Shown here piece after piece: positions 1 to 8,987 of a DNA stretch of 64,000 nucleotides. The stretch is from CAVTBT01 sp963733065 (GTDB taxonomy: Bacteria > Actinomycetota > Thermoleophilia > Gaiellales > Gaiellaceae). The notes beneath the pieces were generated by a model that ran no database searches, was not told where the DNA came from, and saw only the letters and a list, made by a program, of their open reading frames with translations. Where the stretch lies: the NCBI GenBank assembly GCA_963733065.1, contig CAVTBT010000003.1:186001-250000 (forward strand), given 5' to 3'. Made by a program: the position numbers and the translations under genes. Every line of letters starts with the position of its first letter. Position 1 is the stretch's first letter.

Positions 1-337
1 GCACCGCCGGGCTCACGGGCACGTCGCCGTCGGTCGCCGCGTCCTCGCCGGCGATCACCACGTCCGTCCCCTTCTCGAGCTCGACCGGAGCGGGCAGATC
101 GCCGACCCGGAGCTTCGGCCCCTGGAGGTCGGCGATGAGCGCGATCGGCCGCCCGACGTCGGCCTGCGTCTCGCGGACGCGCGTCGCCCACTCCCCGAAC
201 TGGTCGTACGTGCCGTGCGAGAAGTTGAACCGCGCGCCGTCCATACCGGCGGCACAGAGCGCGCGCAGCGCCTCGGGCGACGACGATGCCGGCCCGATCG
301 TGGCGACGATCTTCGTGCGGCGGACGTGCTCGTCCAT
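1..337 (-). CDS. pyk: Pyruvate kinase, N-terminal part (cut by window edge)
   Basis: This is the first 112 codons of pyruvate kinase, the last step of glycolysis (phosphoenolpyruvate + ADP to pyruvate + ATP). The translation begins MDEHVRRTKIVATIGPASS and continues with RFNFSHG and ADLQGPKLRVGDLP, the hallmark N-terminal (beta/alpha)8-barrel motifs of the family. The ATG at 337-335 is the natural start because the conserved RTKIVATIGP follows within six residues. The gene lies 60 bases downstream of eno, the preceding glycolytic step, on the same strand, so co-transcription is likely. The rest of the gene lies outside the window; nothing suggests truncation other than the edge. Confidence 0.93.
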   Translation of the reverse strand, partial: MDEHVRRTKIVATIGPASSSPEALRALCAAGMDGARFNFSHGTYDQFGEWATRVRETQADVGRPIALIADLQGPKLRVGDLPAPVELEKGTDVVIAGEDAATDGDVPVSPAV

Positions 338-397
338 CGCGAGGGAGACTAGCGGCGGGTGCGGCCCGCGGTCAGGCCGGACGACGGGCGCTGCGGG

Positions 398-1681
398 TCA
401 GCGGCGGGCACGAGGGAACGCGTCCCACCCCGGGTACGCCGCCTCGTCGTCGAGCTCCTCCTCGATGCGGAGCAGCTGGTTGTACTTCGCCACGCGGTCG
501 GAGCGGGACGGCGCGCCGGTCTTGATCTGGCCGGCGTTCGTCGCGACCGCCAGGTCGGCGATCGTGGCGTCTTCCGTCTCGCCCGAGCGGTGCGAGATGA
601 CCGCCGCGTAGCCGGAGCGGTGGGCGAGCTCGATCGCGTCGAGCGTCTCGGTCAGGGTGCCGATCTGGTTCACCTTGACCAGAATCGCGTTTCCGACCCC
701 GGCTTCGATCCCGCGCTGCAGGCGCTCGACGTTCGTCACGAACAGGTCGTCGCCGACGAGCTGAAGCCGGTCGCCGACCCGCTCGGTCAGCGTGCGCCAG
801 TCGTCCCACGCATCCTCGGCCAGGCCGTCCTCGACCGACAGCAACGGGTAGCGGTCAGCGAGGTCGGCGTAGAGGTCGATCATGCCCGCGGCGTCGAGCG
901 TGCGCCCCTCGCCCTCGAGACGGTAGGCCCCGTCGCGGAAGAACTCGCTCGCCGCCGGGTCGAGGGCGATCCCGACCCGATCGCTGTGGCCGGCGCGCTC
1001 GGCCGCCTCGAGGATCGCGACGATCGCCGCCTCGCTCGACTCGAGGTCCGGCGCGAACCCGCCCTCGTCGCCGACAGCGGTGGAGAGGCCACGCTCGTGC
1101 AGCACGGCCTTCAGGTGATGGAACGTCTCGGCGCCGATGCGTAGCGCCTCGGAGAACGTGTCCGCCCCCGCGGGGACGACCATGAACTCCTGCAGGTCGA
1201 TGCTGTTCTGCGCGTGGGCGCCGCCGTTGATCACGTTCAACATCGGCACCGGCAGGGTGTGCGCGTTCGTGCCGCCGACCCACCGGAAGAGCGACATGCC
1301 GGCGTGCTCGGCCGCGGCCTTCGCGGCGGCGAGCGAGCAGCCGAGGATCGCGTTCGCCCCGAGGCGGCTCTTCGTCGGCGTGCCGTCGAGCTCGACGAGC
1401 GCCGCGTCGAGCGCCCGCTGGTCGTCGGCGGGAAGCCCCGTCAGCAGGTCGGCGAGCTCGCCGTTGACGTGCGAGACGGCGCGCGTGACGCCCTTGCCGA
1501 GCCAGGCGGCGCCGTCGCCGTCGCGGAGCTCGACGGCCTCGTGCTCGCCCGTCGAGGCGCCCGACGGGACGGCCGCGCGCCCGAGCGCACCCGACGCCAG
1601 GCCGATCTCGACCTCGACCGTGGGATTCCCGCGCGAATCGAGGATCTGGCGGCCGTGCACGTGAACGATGGTCGAGGTCAT
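398..1681 (-). CDS. eno: Enolase (phosphopyruvate hydratase)
   Basis: A 427-residue enolase, the normal length, converting 2-phosphoglycerate to phosphoenolpyruvate with Mg2+. It starts MTSTIVHVHGRQILDSRGNP; GGAHAQNSIDLQEFMVVP, VGDEGGFAPDL, SVEDGLAEDAWDDW, VGDDLFVTN, ILVKVNQIGTLTETL and SHRSGETEDATIADL give the metal ligands and catalytic lysine region. The reading frame stays open far upstream, but that extension is an arginine-rich shadow of mazG. The ATG at 1681 overlaps the mazG stop as ATGA, so translation is probably coupled. It lies between mazG and pyk in a minus-strand run starting at mfd. The C-terminus is complete (ends YPGWDAFPRARR). Confidence 0.97.
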   Translation of the reverse strand: MTSTIVHVHGRQILDSRGNPTVEVEIGLASGALGRAAVPSGASTGEHEAVELRDGDGAAWLGKGVTRAVSHVNGELADLLTGLPADDQRALDAALVELDGTPTKSRLGANAILGCSLAAAKAAAEHAGMSLFRWVGGTNAHTLPVPMLNVINGGAHAQNSIDLQEFMVVPAGADTFSEALRIGAETFHHLKAVLHERGLSTAVGDEGGFAPDLESSEAAIVAILEAAERAGHSDRVGIALDPAASEFFRDGAYRLEGEGRTLDAAGMIDLYADLADRYPLLSVEDGLAEDAWDDWRTLTERVGDRLQLVGDDLFVTNVERLQRGIEAGVGNAILVKVNQIGTLTETLDAIELAHRSGYAAVISHRSGETEDATIADLAVATNAGQIKTGAPSRSDRVAKYNQLLRIEEELDDEAAYPGWDAFPRARR

Positions 1682-2472
1682 CCGAGGCGCTCCTTCGCGA
1701 GGTCGTAGTACCGATCCTGGTCGTCCAGCCCGAGTGTCGTCCAGTCCTCGCCTCGCTCGGCCGCGATCGCGCCGGCCCGCTCGACGCGCGCGACGAACTT
1801 CTGCGACGTCCGCCGGAGCGCGAGCTCGGGGTCGACGTTCAGCCTCCGGGCGACGTTCACCATCGTGAAGAGCACGTCGCCGATCTCGTCGGCGATCCGC
1901 TCGTCCGGCTCGGTCTCGGGCGCGGGCTCGCCGGCACGCGCGAGCTCCGCGGCGAGCTCGTCGAGCTCCTCCCGCATCTTGGCGAACGGACCGGCCAGGT
2001 CGGGCCAGTCGTAGCCGACGGTCGCCGCGCGCCGCTGCACCTTGCGTGCGTGCAGCAGCGCCGGGAGCGCGGACGGCACGTCGTGGAAGACGCCCTTCCG
2101 CCCCTCCTGCTCGGACTTGATCGATTCCCAGCGCTCGCGGACGCGGCCGGCCGTCCGCGCCTCGGCGTCGCCGAAGACGTGCGGATGACGTCTGACGAGC
2201 TTCGCGTGAACCGTGCGGGCGACGCTCTCGAGATCGCCGGCTTCTCGCTCCTCGAGGAGCAGCGAGAGGAAGTAGACCTGGAAGAGGAGATCGCCGAGCT
2301 CGTCGAGCAGCTTCGCGTCGTCTCCGCCGACGGCCGCGTCGGCGACCTCGTACGCCTCCTCGACGGTGTGCGGCACGATCGTGCCGACGGTCTGCTCGCG
2401 GTCCCAGGGACACTCGCGGCGGAGCCGCTCCGTCAGCCGCTGCAGCTCGACCAGAGCGTCGGCCAGCGGCAC
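1678..2472 (-). CDS. mazG: MazG nucleoside triphosphate pyrophosphohydrolase
   Basis: A 264-residue protein with two MazG repeats, the usual bacterial length. The first repeat carries ECPWDREQT, EEAYEVADA and LLDELGDLLFQV; the second carries KMREELDELAAEL and DEIGDVLFTMVNVARRL, the E-x-x-E ... E-x-x-D pattern that binds Mg2+. The family hydrolyses NTPs or dNTPs to monophosphate and pyrophosphate, cleaning nucleotide pools. It follows the peptidyl-prolyl isomerase gene by 4 bases and overlaps eno by 4, so it sits inside a tightly packed operon. The start is the ATG at 2472, immediately before the conserved ALVELQRLTERLR segment. The specific substrate cannot be deduced. Confidence 0.95.
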   Translation of the reverse strand: MPLADALVELQRLTERLRRECPWDREQTVGTIVPHTVEEAYEVADAAVGGDDAKLLDELGDLLFQVYFLSLLLEEREAGDLESVARTVHAKLVRRHPHVFGDAEARTAGRVRERWESIKSEQEGRKGVFHDVPSALPALLHARKVQRRAATVGYDWPDLAGPFAKMREELDELAAELARAGEPAPETEPDERIADEIGDVLFTMVNVARRLNVDPELALRRTSQKFVARVERAGAIAAERGEDWTTLGLDDQDRYYDLAKERLG

Positions 2473-2476
2473 GAGG

Positions 2477-3505
2477 CTATTCGCTGTCGGAGCCCGTGGT
2501 GCCGCCCGACTGATCGGCGGCGGTCGCGGCCGGCGCGAAGCCGCTCGCGTAGGCGACCTTGTCCTCGTACTGCTTGTCGAGGCCCTTCACCCAGGTGTTC
2601 ATGGACTCCTCACGGCGCTCCTGCAGGAGCTGAGGCCGGATCTGGCCGCGCAGCTTCTTGTTCAGCTGCTGCGTCGTGGCCTCCTTGACCTCTGAGATCG
2701 GCTGGATGAGGTGATAGCCGTACTCCGTCTTCACCGGGCGCGAGATGACGTTGCGCTTGAGCAGGAAGGCCGTCTGGTCGAAGGGGGCGACCGTCTGGCC
2801 CTTGGAGATCGTGATCTTGCCGCCGTTGTCCTTCGAGCTCGGATCCTGCGAGTGCTGCTTGGCGAGCGCGGCGAAGCTGGCACCTGCCTTGAGCTGGTCG
2901 TAGAGCCGGTCGGCCTGGGCGCGCGTCTTGACGAGGATGTGCCGCACCTCGCGCTGCTCCGGGGTCGAGTACTGGTCCTTGTGCTCGTTGTAGTACTTCT
3001 GAACGTCGGCGTCGGTGACCTTGATGTCCTTCGTCACCGAGTTGAAGAGCTTCTCCTGGACGACCTGGGCGCGGACGTCCGCGCGGACCTGCGCGTCGGT
3101 CAGGCCCTGCGTCTTGAGCTGCTTCTCGTACTTCTTCTGGTCGCCGCCGAAGTACTGCTGCTTGATCTGCTTCAGGCGCTTCTCGACGTCCGCGTCGGAG
3201 ATCTCGATGCCGCGCTCGGACGCCTGCTGCTCGAACTGCTGGCGCTGGACGAGGAACCCGACCGCCTGGTCGGTCAGCTGCTTGCGCTCGGCGGTGCCGG
3301 CCGCCGGGAAGTCGCGCTTCTGCGTCGCGAAGGTCTTGCGGGCCTGCGAGATGAGCTGCTCGTAGGAGGAGCGGCTGACGCTGTTCCCGTCGACGACGGC
3401 GACGGCGTCCTCGGGCACGTCTTCCTCGCCGCCGCCGCAGCCGGCACCGACGAGAACGAGCGACGCCACAAGGGCGAGGAGGGCGAGAAGTGGGCGACGA
3501 GCCAT
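2477..3505 (-). CDS. Parvulin-type peptidyl-prolyl isomerase, predicted lipoprotein (SurA/PrsA-like)
   Basis: A 342-residue secreted foldase. The N-terminus MARRPLLALLALVASLVLVG followed by AGCGGG is a lipoprotein-type signal with the lipidated cysteine near residue 22. A SurA-N-like helical region (about 45-180) precedes a PpiC rotamase domain (about 195-290) with EVRHILVKTRAQAD, FAALAKQHSQD and TEYGYHLIQ. The C-terminal tail is helical and ends in a Ser/Gly-rich stretch. It probably helps secreted proteins fold outside the membrane. I use the ATG at 3505; a GTG at 3535 that overlaps the mfd stop as GTGA would add ten residues and is a real alternative because such coupling is common here. 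Neither start has a clear Shine-Dalgarno. The gene sits between mfd and mazG. Confidence 0.88.
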   Translation of the reverse strand: MARRPLLALLALVASLVLVGAGCGGGEEDVPEDAVAVVDGNSVSRSSYEQLISQARKTFATQKRDFPAAGTAERKQLTDQAVGFLVQRQQFEQQASERGIEISDADVEKRLKQIKQQYFGGDQKKYEKQLKTQGLTDAQVRADVRAQVVQEKLFNSVTKDIKVTDADVQKYYNEHKDQYSTPEQREVRHILVKTRAQADRLYDQLKAGASFAALAKQHSQDPSSKDNGGKITISKGQTVAPFDQTAFLLKRNVISRPVKTEYGYHLIQPISEVKEATTQQLNKKLRGQIRPQLLQERREESMNTWVKGLDKQYEDKVAYASGFAPAATAADQSGGTTGSDSE

Positions 3506-3531
3506 AGAAAAAGCGCCTTGGCGCGGTGCTG

Positions 3532-6500
3532 TCACGCCGCCAGACGCGAGTCGATAATAGCATCGACCAAACGCAGGGCTGTGCCGAATTCTTCGGCTCT
3601 TAACGAAACTTCACGCTTCGTTGACGAGTAGACGGCGGTGTCGAGCGTGTCCCGCAGCGCGCGCAGCTCGACCGACCCGAGGACGAGGGGACCGGCCGTC
3701 GCACGACCGCCGCGGAAGACGAAGTAGTCCGCGCCTGCGCGGGCCAGCTTGAGCTTCGCCTCCTGGATCGCAAACAGCGCGTCGACGGGCTCAGGCACCG
3801 GGCCGTACCGGTCCTCGGTCGCCGCGCGCAGCTCGCGCAGCTCGTCCTCGTCCTCGACGAGCGCGAGGCGGCGATGCAGGTCGATCTTGAGCGCCTCCGC
3901 GGCGATGTACGAGGCCGGCACGTACGCGTCGACGCGCGCGTCGACCCGCACCGGGCGAGCAACGGCTCGGCGCTGACCGGACAGCTCGGCCACGGCCTCG
4001 CCCAGCATCTCGACGTACAGCTCGAAACCGAGCGCGGCGACGTGGCCGGACTGCTCCGCCCCGAGCAGGTCGCCCGCGCCGCGGATCTCGAGGTCGCGCA
4101 TCGCGATCTGGAAACCGGCGCCCAGCTCGGTGTGGTCGGCGAGCGTCGCCAGCCGGGCCCGCGCCTCCGGCGACAGCTCGCGCGCCTCCGGGTAGAAGAG
4201 GTAGGCGTGGGCCGTCACGTCCGAGCGCCCGACGCGACCCCGGATCTGGTACAGCTGGGCGAGCCCGAGCGCGTCGGCGCGCTCGACGACGAGCGTGTTG
4301 GCCTGCGGGATGTCGATGCCCGACTCGATGATCGTCGTCGAGACGAGGACGTCCGCGTCGCCGGCCAGGAAGGCGTGCATCCGCTCCTCGAGCTCCCGTT
4401 CCCGCATCTTCCCGTGGGCGACGAGGAACCGGAGGCCCGGGCAGAGCTGCCGCAGCTTCTCGCCCGCCTCGTCGATCGTCTCGACCCGGTTGTGCAGGTA
4501 GAAGGCCTGGCCGCCACGCGCGACCTCGCGCTCGAGCGCGACCCTGATCAGCTCCTCGTCGTATTCGCCCACCGTCGTGCGGATCGGGCGGCGGCCCTCG
4601 GGCGGCGTCTCGATGATCGAGATGTCCCGGAGGCCGGAGAGCGACATGTGCAGCGTGCGCGGAATCGGGGTCGCCGAGAGCGCCAGCACGTCTACCTCGA
4701 GCCGCAGCGATCGCAGCAGCTCCTTCTGGGCGACGCCGAAGCGCTGCTCCTCGTCGAGGATGACGAGCCCGAGGTTCTTCGGGATCACGTCCCGCGAGAG
4801 CACGCGGTGCGTGCCGACGAGGACGTCGACCTTGCCGGCCTCGAAGTCGGCGAGGACGCGCTTCGTCTCCGCGACGGTGCGGAAGCGGGAGACCATCTCG
4901 ACCCGCACCGGGAAGTCGCGGTAGCGGCTGCGGAACGTGTTCCAGTGCTGCTCGGCGAGGATGGTCGTCGGGCAGAGCACGAGCGTCTGGCGGCCGTTGA
5001 CCGCAATCGCGAACGCCGCCCGCACGGCGACCTCCGTCTTGCCGAAGCCCACGTCGCCGCAGACCAACCGGTCCATCGGGCGCGGCGACTCGAGGTCTTC
5101 CTTCACCGACTCGATCGCCCGCTCCTGGTCCTCCGTTTCGCGATACGGGAACTCGGCTTCCAGCCGCTCGAGCCACTCGTGGTCGAGCTCGTACGCCGTG
5201 CCCGGCGACGACTGACGCCGCGCGTAGAGCTGGAGCAGCTCGCCCGCGAGCTCGCGGACGGACTCGCGGGCACGCGCCTTGAGGTTCTGCCACGCCTTGC
5301 CGCCGAGCTTCGACAGCGCCGGCGCGCTGCCGTCGGCGCCGATGTAGCGGGACACCTTGCCGAGCTGCTCGTGCGGGACGTAGAGCCGGTCCTCACCACG
5401 GAACGCGAGGAACAGGTAGTCGCGGGTGACGCCCGCGACCTCCTTCGTCTCGAACCCCAGCAGCTTGCCCACCCCGTGGTCCTCGTGGACGACGTGGTCG
5501 CCGGTGCGGAGCTCGGCGAAGGTGGCAAGCGCCCGCCCGAGGCGCGCATCGGCCCGAGGCGGCCGCTTGCGAAAGACCTGCGTGTCCGGGAGGAGGACGA
5601 GCCCGAGGTCGCGCCAGACGAAGCCGCGCCGCGCCGGTGCGACGGCGAAGCGGAGCGCCGGGTCGGAGGGCAGCTCCTCGCCCGCCTCCAGCAGCTCGGC
5701 GTCCACGCGCCGCAACAGGTTCTCCTGGCGCAGCGCCTCGCCGCGGTGCGCGAACGCGACGACGACCCGCTGGCCCGCGCGCACGAACGCGCCCAGCTCG
5801 TTCTCCGCCTCGCTCAGGCCGCGCGCCGCGATCGCGGGACGCTGCGCCTCGAACGCGAACGGCTGCCCGTGCGGAAACGGGTCGAGCTCGGCAGCGCCGT
5901 CGAGGCCGACCGGCTCGAGGCCCTCCTCGTCCCAGACGCGGAGCACCTCCTCGGGCTGCCACACGAGGTCCGGCGCTCGCTCCAGCACCGGGACCGGGTC
6001 TGCCTCGTCGGCGTCGAGCCGGCGCTCGGCCGCCGGGAAGACGACCGCGTCCGTCACTGGGTGCAGCGCCCGCTGCGTGAACGGCGAGAAGGCGCGCACG
6101 CCCTCGATCTCGTCGCCGAAGAACTCGGCGCGCAGCGGCTCGCGCCCGGTCGTCGGGAAGACGTCGATGAGACCGCCGCGCACCGCGAACTGGCCACGTT
6201 CGTCGACCCGCTCCACCCGCTCGTAGCCCGCCGTCGCGAGCGCCTCGGCCAGCCCGTCGACGCCCGGCTCGTCCGCAACCCGGAGCCGAACGGTCTCGGG
6301 TCGATCCCCCGGCGGGGGCAGCCCCTCGGCGAGGGCCGTCGCCGAGGCGCACACGAGCCCGCCTGCCGCGAGCACCTCGAGGGCGCGGGCACGCTCGCCG
6401 ACGAGGTGCGGCGGCGGCTCGAGCCCGGAGTCACGGCGGACGCCGCGGCCGGGGAGCAGCGCCACGTGCTCCGGGCCGAGGAACCAGCCGGCCGCCTCGG

Positions 6501-6696
6501 CGGCGTCGCGGGCGTCCGCGTCCTCCGGCAGCAGGCAGACGAGCGGCCGCCGCAGGTGGTCGTGGAGCGCCGCGAGCACGAGCGGCAGGGCGGGCTCCGA
6601 GACCCGGGCACGCGCCGGCAGCGCCGCGGCGAAAGCGACGAGTCGGTCGTGCGCGGCGAGCGCCCGCACGAAGGCGTGGAGCACGGGACGGTCCAT
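3532..6696 (-). CDS. mfd: Transcription-repair coupling factor Mfd
   Basis: A 1054-residue SF2 translocase that removes stalled RNA polymerase and recruits UvrA to damage. Regions in order: UvrB-like N-terminus (about 1-330), RNA-polymerase-interacting CarD-like domain (GDHVVHEDHGVGKLLGFE ... RLYVPHEQLGKVSRYIG), helicase core with Walker A GDVGFGKTEVAVRAAF, LVGTHRVLS, DEEQRFGV and ALSATPIPRTL, motif VI region RGRVGRSDVTAHAY, and the C-terminal TRCF domain. The ATG at 6696 (MDRPVLHAFVRAL) was chosen because the upstream 17 codons are arginine-rich and lie next to the divergent kelch gene. It is about 100 residues shorter than E. coli Mfd, mainly by compact loops. It heads the mfd-PPIase-mazG-eno-pyk run. 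Confidence 0.96.
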   Translation of the reverse strand: MDRPVLHAFVRALAAHDRLVAFAAALPARARVSEPALPLVLAALHDHLRRPLVCLLPEDADARDAAEAAGWFLGPEHVALLPGRGVRRDSGLEPPPHLVGERARALEVLAAGGLVCASATALAEGLPPPGDRPETVRLRVADEPGVDGLAEALATAGYERVERVDERGQFAVRGGLIDVFPTTGREPLRAEFFGDEIEGVRAFSPFTQRALHPVTDAVVFPAAERRLDADEADPVPVLERAPDLVWQPEEVLRVWDEEGLEPVGLDGAAELDPFPHGQPFAFEAQRPAIAARGLSEAENELGAFVRAGQRVVVAFAHRGEALRQENLLRRVDAELLEAGEELPSDPALRFAVAPARRGFVWRDLGLVLLPDTQVFRKRPPRADARLGRALATFAELRTGDHVVHEDHGVGKLLGFETKEVAGVTRDYLFLAFRGEDRLYVPHEQLGKVSRYIGADGSAPALSKLGGKAWQNLKARARESVRELAGELLQLYARRQSSPGTAYELDHEWLERLEAEFPYRETEDQERAIESVKEDLESPRPMDRLVCGDVGFGKTEVAVRAAFAIAVNGRQTLVLCPTTILAEQHWNTFRSRYRDFPVRVEMVSRFRTVAETKRVLADFEAGKVDVLVGTHRVLSRDVIPKNLGLVILDEEQRFGVAQKELLRSLRLEVDVLALSATPIPRTLHMSLSGLRDISIIETPPEGRRPIRTTVGEYDEELIRVALEREVARGGQAFYLHNRVETIDEAGEKLRQLCPGLRFLVAHGKMRERELEERMHAFLAGDADVLVSTTIIESGIDIPQANTLVVERADALGLAQLYQIRGRVGRSDVTAHAYLFYPEARELSPEARARLATLADHTELGAGFQIAMRDLEIRGAGDLLGAEQSGHVAALGFELYVEMLGEAVAELSGQRRAVARPVRVDARVDAYVPASYIAAEALKIDLHRRLALVEDEDELRELRAATEDRYGPVPEPVDALFAIQEAKLKLARAGADYFVFRGGRATAGPLVLGSVELRALRDTLDTAVYSSTKREVSLRAEEFGTALRLVDAIIDSRLAA

Positions 6697-6787
6697 GACG
6701 TTCGACGGAACTCGCGTTCCGCGTGGCGATCGTACCCGCCCGCGCATGGTTTACCGGGAGCCCCCGCGCAGGTTTACTGAGAGTCGA

Positions 6788-7930
6788 ATGGCGAGCCGGC
6801 GCACAGCACTGCTCCTCTGCGCGTTCGTCGTCGGTGGCGCCGCGCTGCTCGGAGCAGCCAAGGTGGTCGCCGGCGTCGGGCCGGATCTGCCCGGGCCTCC
6901 GATCCGCGTCGCGCTCGGGATCGACCAGGGCCTGGCGTCGCACTGCATCTCGGGCAACGTGGTGCGACGCCTCCCGGGCGCCACGTCACCTCCGGGGTGG
7001 CGGGTCGTCGGCGAGATGCCGCACGTGTACGACGAGTCGCGTGCGGTCGAGCTCGGCGGCCGGGTGCTGCTCGTCGGCGGCCTGGCCGCCGACAAATGGG
7101 GCCTCGACTTCCGCTCGATCGCTACTGTCGATGCCGTCGATCTGTCGACCGGCGCGCGCAGCCCGGCGCTCCAGCTCCCGCTCGCCGTCGACCACACGCT
7201 GCCGCTCCGGCACGGCGCCGACCTCTACGTCGTCGGCGGCTACACCCGTGACGGCGCCGTGTCGCGCGCCTGGCGATACCGGCCCGCGACGGGCACGTGG
7301 ACTGAGCTCGCGCCGATGCGCGTGGCCCGCGGCGCGCTCAGCGGCGGCGTCATCGACGGCAAGCTGTACGTCGTCGGCGGCTCCGGGGTCATCCCCGTGT
7401 CCGGCAAGCCGACCGCGCGGGAGAACATCCCGCACGGCTTCGCGACACTCGAGATCTACGACATCGCCACGGGCAGGTGGACGGCAGGCCCGCGGATGCC
7501 GACGCCGCGGCATCACGCGTCGGCGGTGGTGGTCGGCGGCAAGCTGTACGTGGTCGGCGGCCGGCTCCGCTCGGACGCGTCGCTGCGCGCGTTCGAACGC
7601 TTCGACCCGAAGCGCGGGACATGGGAGCGGCTGCCGCCCTTGCCGCTCGGCGTCGCGGCGGTCTCGGCGACCGCCGTCGACGGCTCCATCGTCGCGACAG
7701 GCGGAGCCGACGACACGGAGGCGTGGGTGACGCCGTCGACCTGGTCGTACGACGTCGTCGATCGGCGCTGGCGGCGGCTCCCCGACCTCGTCGTGCCGCG
7801 GCACGGGCACACCACCGTCCTCCAGGGCGACCGCCTGTACGCGCTGGGCGGGTCGCCGTGCGCGGGCTACGGCAGCGAGCCGAGCATCGAGTCGATCCCG
7901 ACCTCCGCGCTCCGGCCCGTCAGCGGGTGA
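6788..7930 (+). CDS. Membrane-anchored kelch-repeat protein
   Basis: A 380-residue protein beginning MASRRTALLLCAFVVGGAAL, a signal anchor or uncleaved signal peptide, followed by about six kelch beta-propeller blades (roughly residues 80-370). Repeated blade motifs include VLLVGGL, DLYVVGGY, KLYVVGGS, KLYVVGGR, IVATGGADD and RLYALGGSPC, each followed by W-T/R-x-L-P. Kelch propellers act as binding scaffolds or as galactose-oxidase-like enzymes; no copper-ligand set is visible, so a binding role outside the membrane is the cautious reading. The ATG at 6788 is preferred since the signal sequence starts there; the upstream open frame lies in the mfd divergent region. The 3' end overlaps the convergent glycosyltransferase by 11 bases. 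Confidence 0.82.
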   Translation: MASRRTALLLCAFVVGGAALLGAAKVVAGVGPDLPGPPIRVALGIDQGLASHCISGNVVRRLPGATSPPGWRVVGEMPHVYDESRAVELGGRVLLVGGLAADKWGLDFRSIATVDAVDLSTGARSPALQLPLAVDHTLPLRHGADLYVVGGYTRDGAVSRAWRYRPATGTWTELAPMRVARGALSGGVIDGKLYVVGGSGVIPVSGKPTARENIPHGFATLEIYDIATGRWTAGPRMPTPRHHASAVVVGGKLYVVGGRLRSDASLRAFERFDPKRGTWERLPPLPLGVAAVSATAVDGSIVATGGADDTEAWVTPSTWSYDVVDRRWRRLPDLVVPRHGHTTVLQGDRLYALGGSPCAGYGSEPSIESIPTSALRPVSG

Positions 7931-8948
7931 TCCACCCGTCGACACGGTCACGCGCGCCTTCAACGACGCGGCGCATCGGCGCGGGCAAACGCCTCGACAC
8001 CGAACCGAGCGCACTCCGGACGCGGCGCGCCACGACGATGCCGCGGAGCGAGGCGCGGCCTGCCCAGCCCGGCCGGAGCCACAGCGGAACGGCGCTCTCG
8101 GGGAGCCTGAGGTCGACGTCGTCCGCGAAGACCACGCGCGTGAACAGGCGTGTGTAGGCGTTCGGAGCGACCCGCCGCAGGTCCGTGGTCATCCAGGGCT
8201 TCGCGCCCCACGAGTAGTGGACGACGCGCGCCCGGTGCCCCTGGTGCCGCACCTCGAGCCGCCGCTCGTCGAGCACCTCGGCGTCGGAGAGTGTCCGGGT
8301 GTGTGCCATCTCGGCCGTCGGATAGACCACGAGCGCGTCCGCGGGCAACTCGCTCATCAGCACCGCGTTGAGGGCGTCCTGGTCGGCCGCCCAGGTCGGG
8401 TTCGTGCGATGGTCGCCGGTGAACACCGTGTCCGGCGGCACGCGTGCGGTCGCGTCGGACCAGCTGCCGATCAGCCACGGCCATTCGTCGGCCGAGAAGG
8501 CGAAGAAGCCCGAGCTGACGTACGTCTGGCTGCGCGGTGCCGCCCGCAGCCCGAAGAGCTCCTCCCACTCGGCGAAGCGGCGGTCGTACTCGGGCGGGAA
8601 GTCGTCGCGGAACGCACAGAACCGACCCGCGCGTGCCAGCTCGAGCTGCTCGTCGAGTGAGCTCGTGACGATGATGTCGGAGTCGATCCAGAGCACGATG
8701 CCGCTCGGCTCGAGCGTCGAGAGGAACCCCTTCGCGAGGTAGCCGCGGGCGGCCACCTCGGCCGGCAGCGCCACGAACTCCGCCCGGCCGTCCAGGAGCG
8801 AGCGCTGCTCCGGCGACATGCCGCCGTCGAGGACGACGAGCGGCAGCTCGTGCCCCTGCAGCCGCAGCGAGTTGTGCATCGCGACGACGCCGGGCGCATA
8901 GCGGCTGTCCGCGAGCGTGTAGACGGTGACATCCCCGGGCGAAGGCAT
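7920..8948 (-). CDS. GT8-like glycosyltransferase
   Basis: A 342-residue soluble protein. The first part has VYTLADSRYAPGVVAMHNSL and LPLVVLDGG, then GIVLWIDSDIIVTSSLDEQ, where D-S-D matches the DxD motif that binds Mn2+ and a nucleotide sugar in GT-A fold enzymes. Later features are FCAFRDDF, SSGFFAFSADEW, DQDALNAVLMSE and RVVHYSWGAKPWM, resembling the NSGF, DQD and HF(H)G(x)xKPW positions of family GT8. The sugar donor and acceptor are unknown. It lies 39 bases downstream of an ABC half-transporter on the same strand, so a role in making or decorating an exported glycoconjugate is possible. The ATG at 8948 gives a complete GT-A fold. Confidence 0.8.
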   Translation of the reverse strand: MPSPGDVTVYTLADSRYAPGVVAMHNSLRLQGHELPLVVLDGGMSPEQRSLLDGRAEFVALPAEVAARGYLAKGFLSTLEPSGIVLWIDSDIIVTSSLDEQLELARAGRFCAFRDDFPPEYDRRFAEWEELFGLRAAPRSQTYVSSGFFAFSADEWPWLIGSWSDATARVPPDTVFTGDHRTNPTWAADQDALNAVLMSELPADALVVYPTAEMAHTRTLSDAEVLDERRLEVRHQGHRARVVHYSWGAKPWMTTDLRRVAPNAYTRLFTRVVFADDVDLRLPESAVPLWLRPGWAGRASLRGIVVARRVRSALGSVSRRLPAPMRRVVEGARDRVDGWITR

Positions 8949-8987
8949 CGGCGGCCACCCTATGGAAACGCCGTGATGTCGAGCGCG

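Noticed and set aside
398..2413. A 671-codon open frame suggesting an N-terminally extended enolase
   Set aside because: The first 244 codons are an Arg-rich shadow of mazG read in another frame; the conserved enolase begins at the ATG at 1681.
3874..6780. A 968-codon plus-strand frame opposite mfd
   Set aside because: High third-position GC leaves antisense frames open; composition is Arg/Leu/Glu-rich without domains and mfd is certain.
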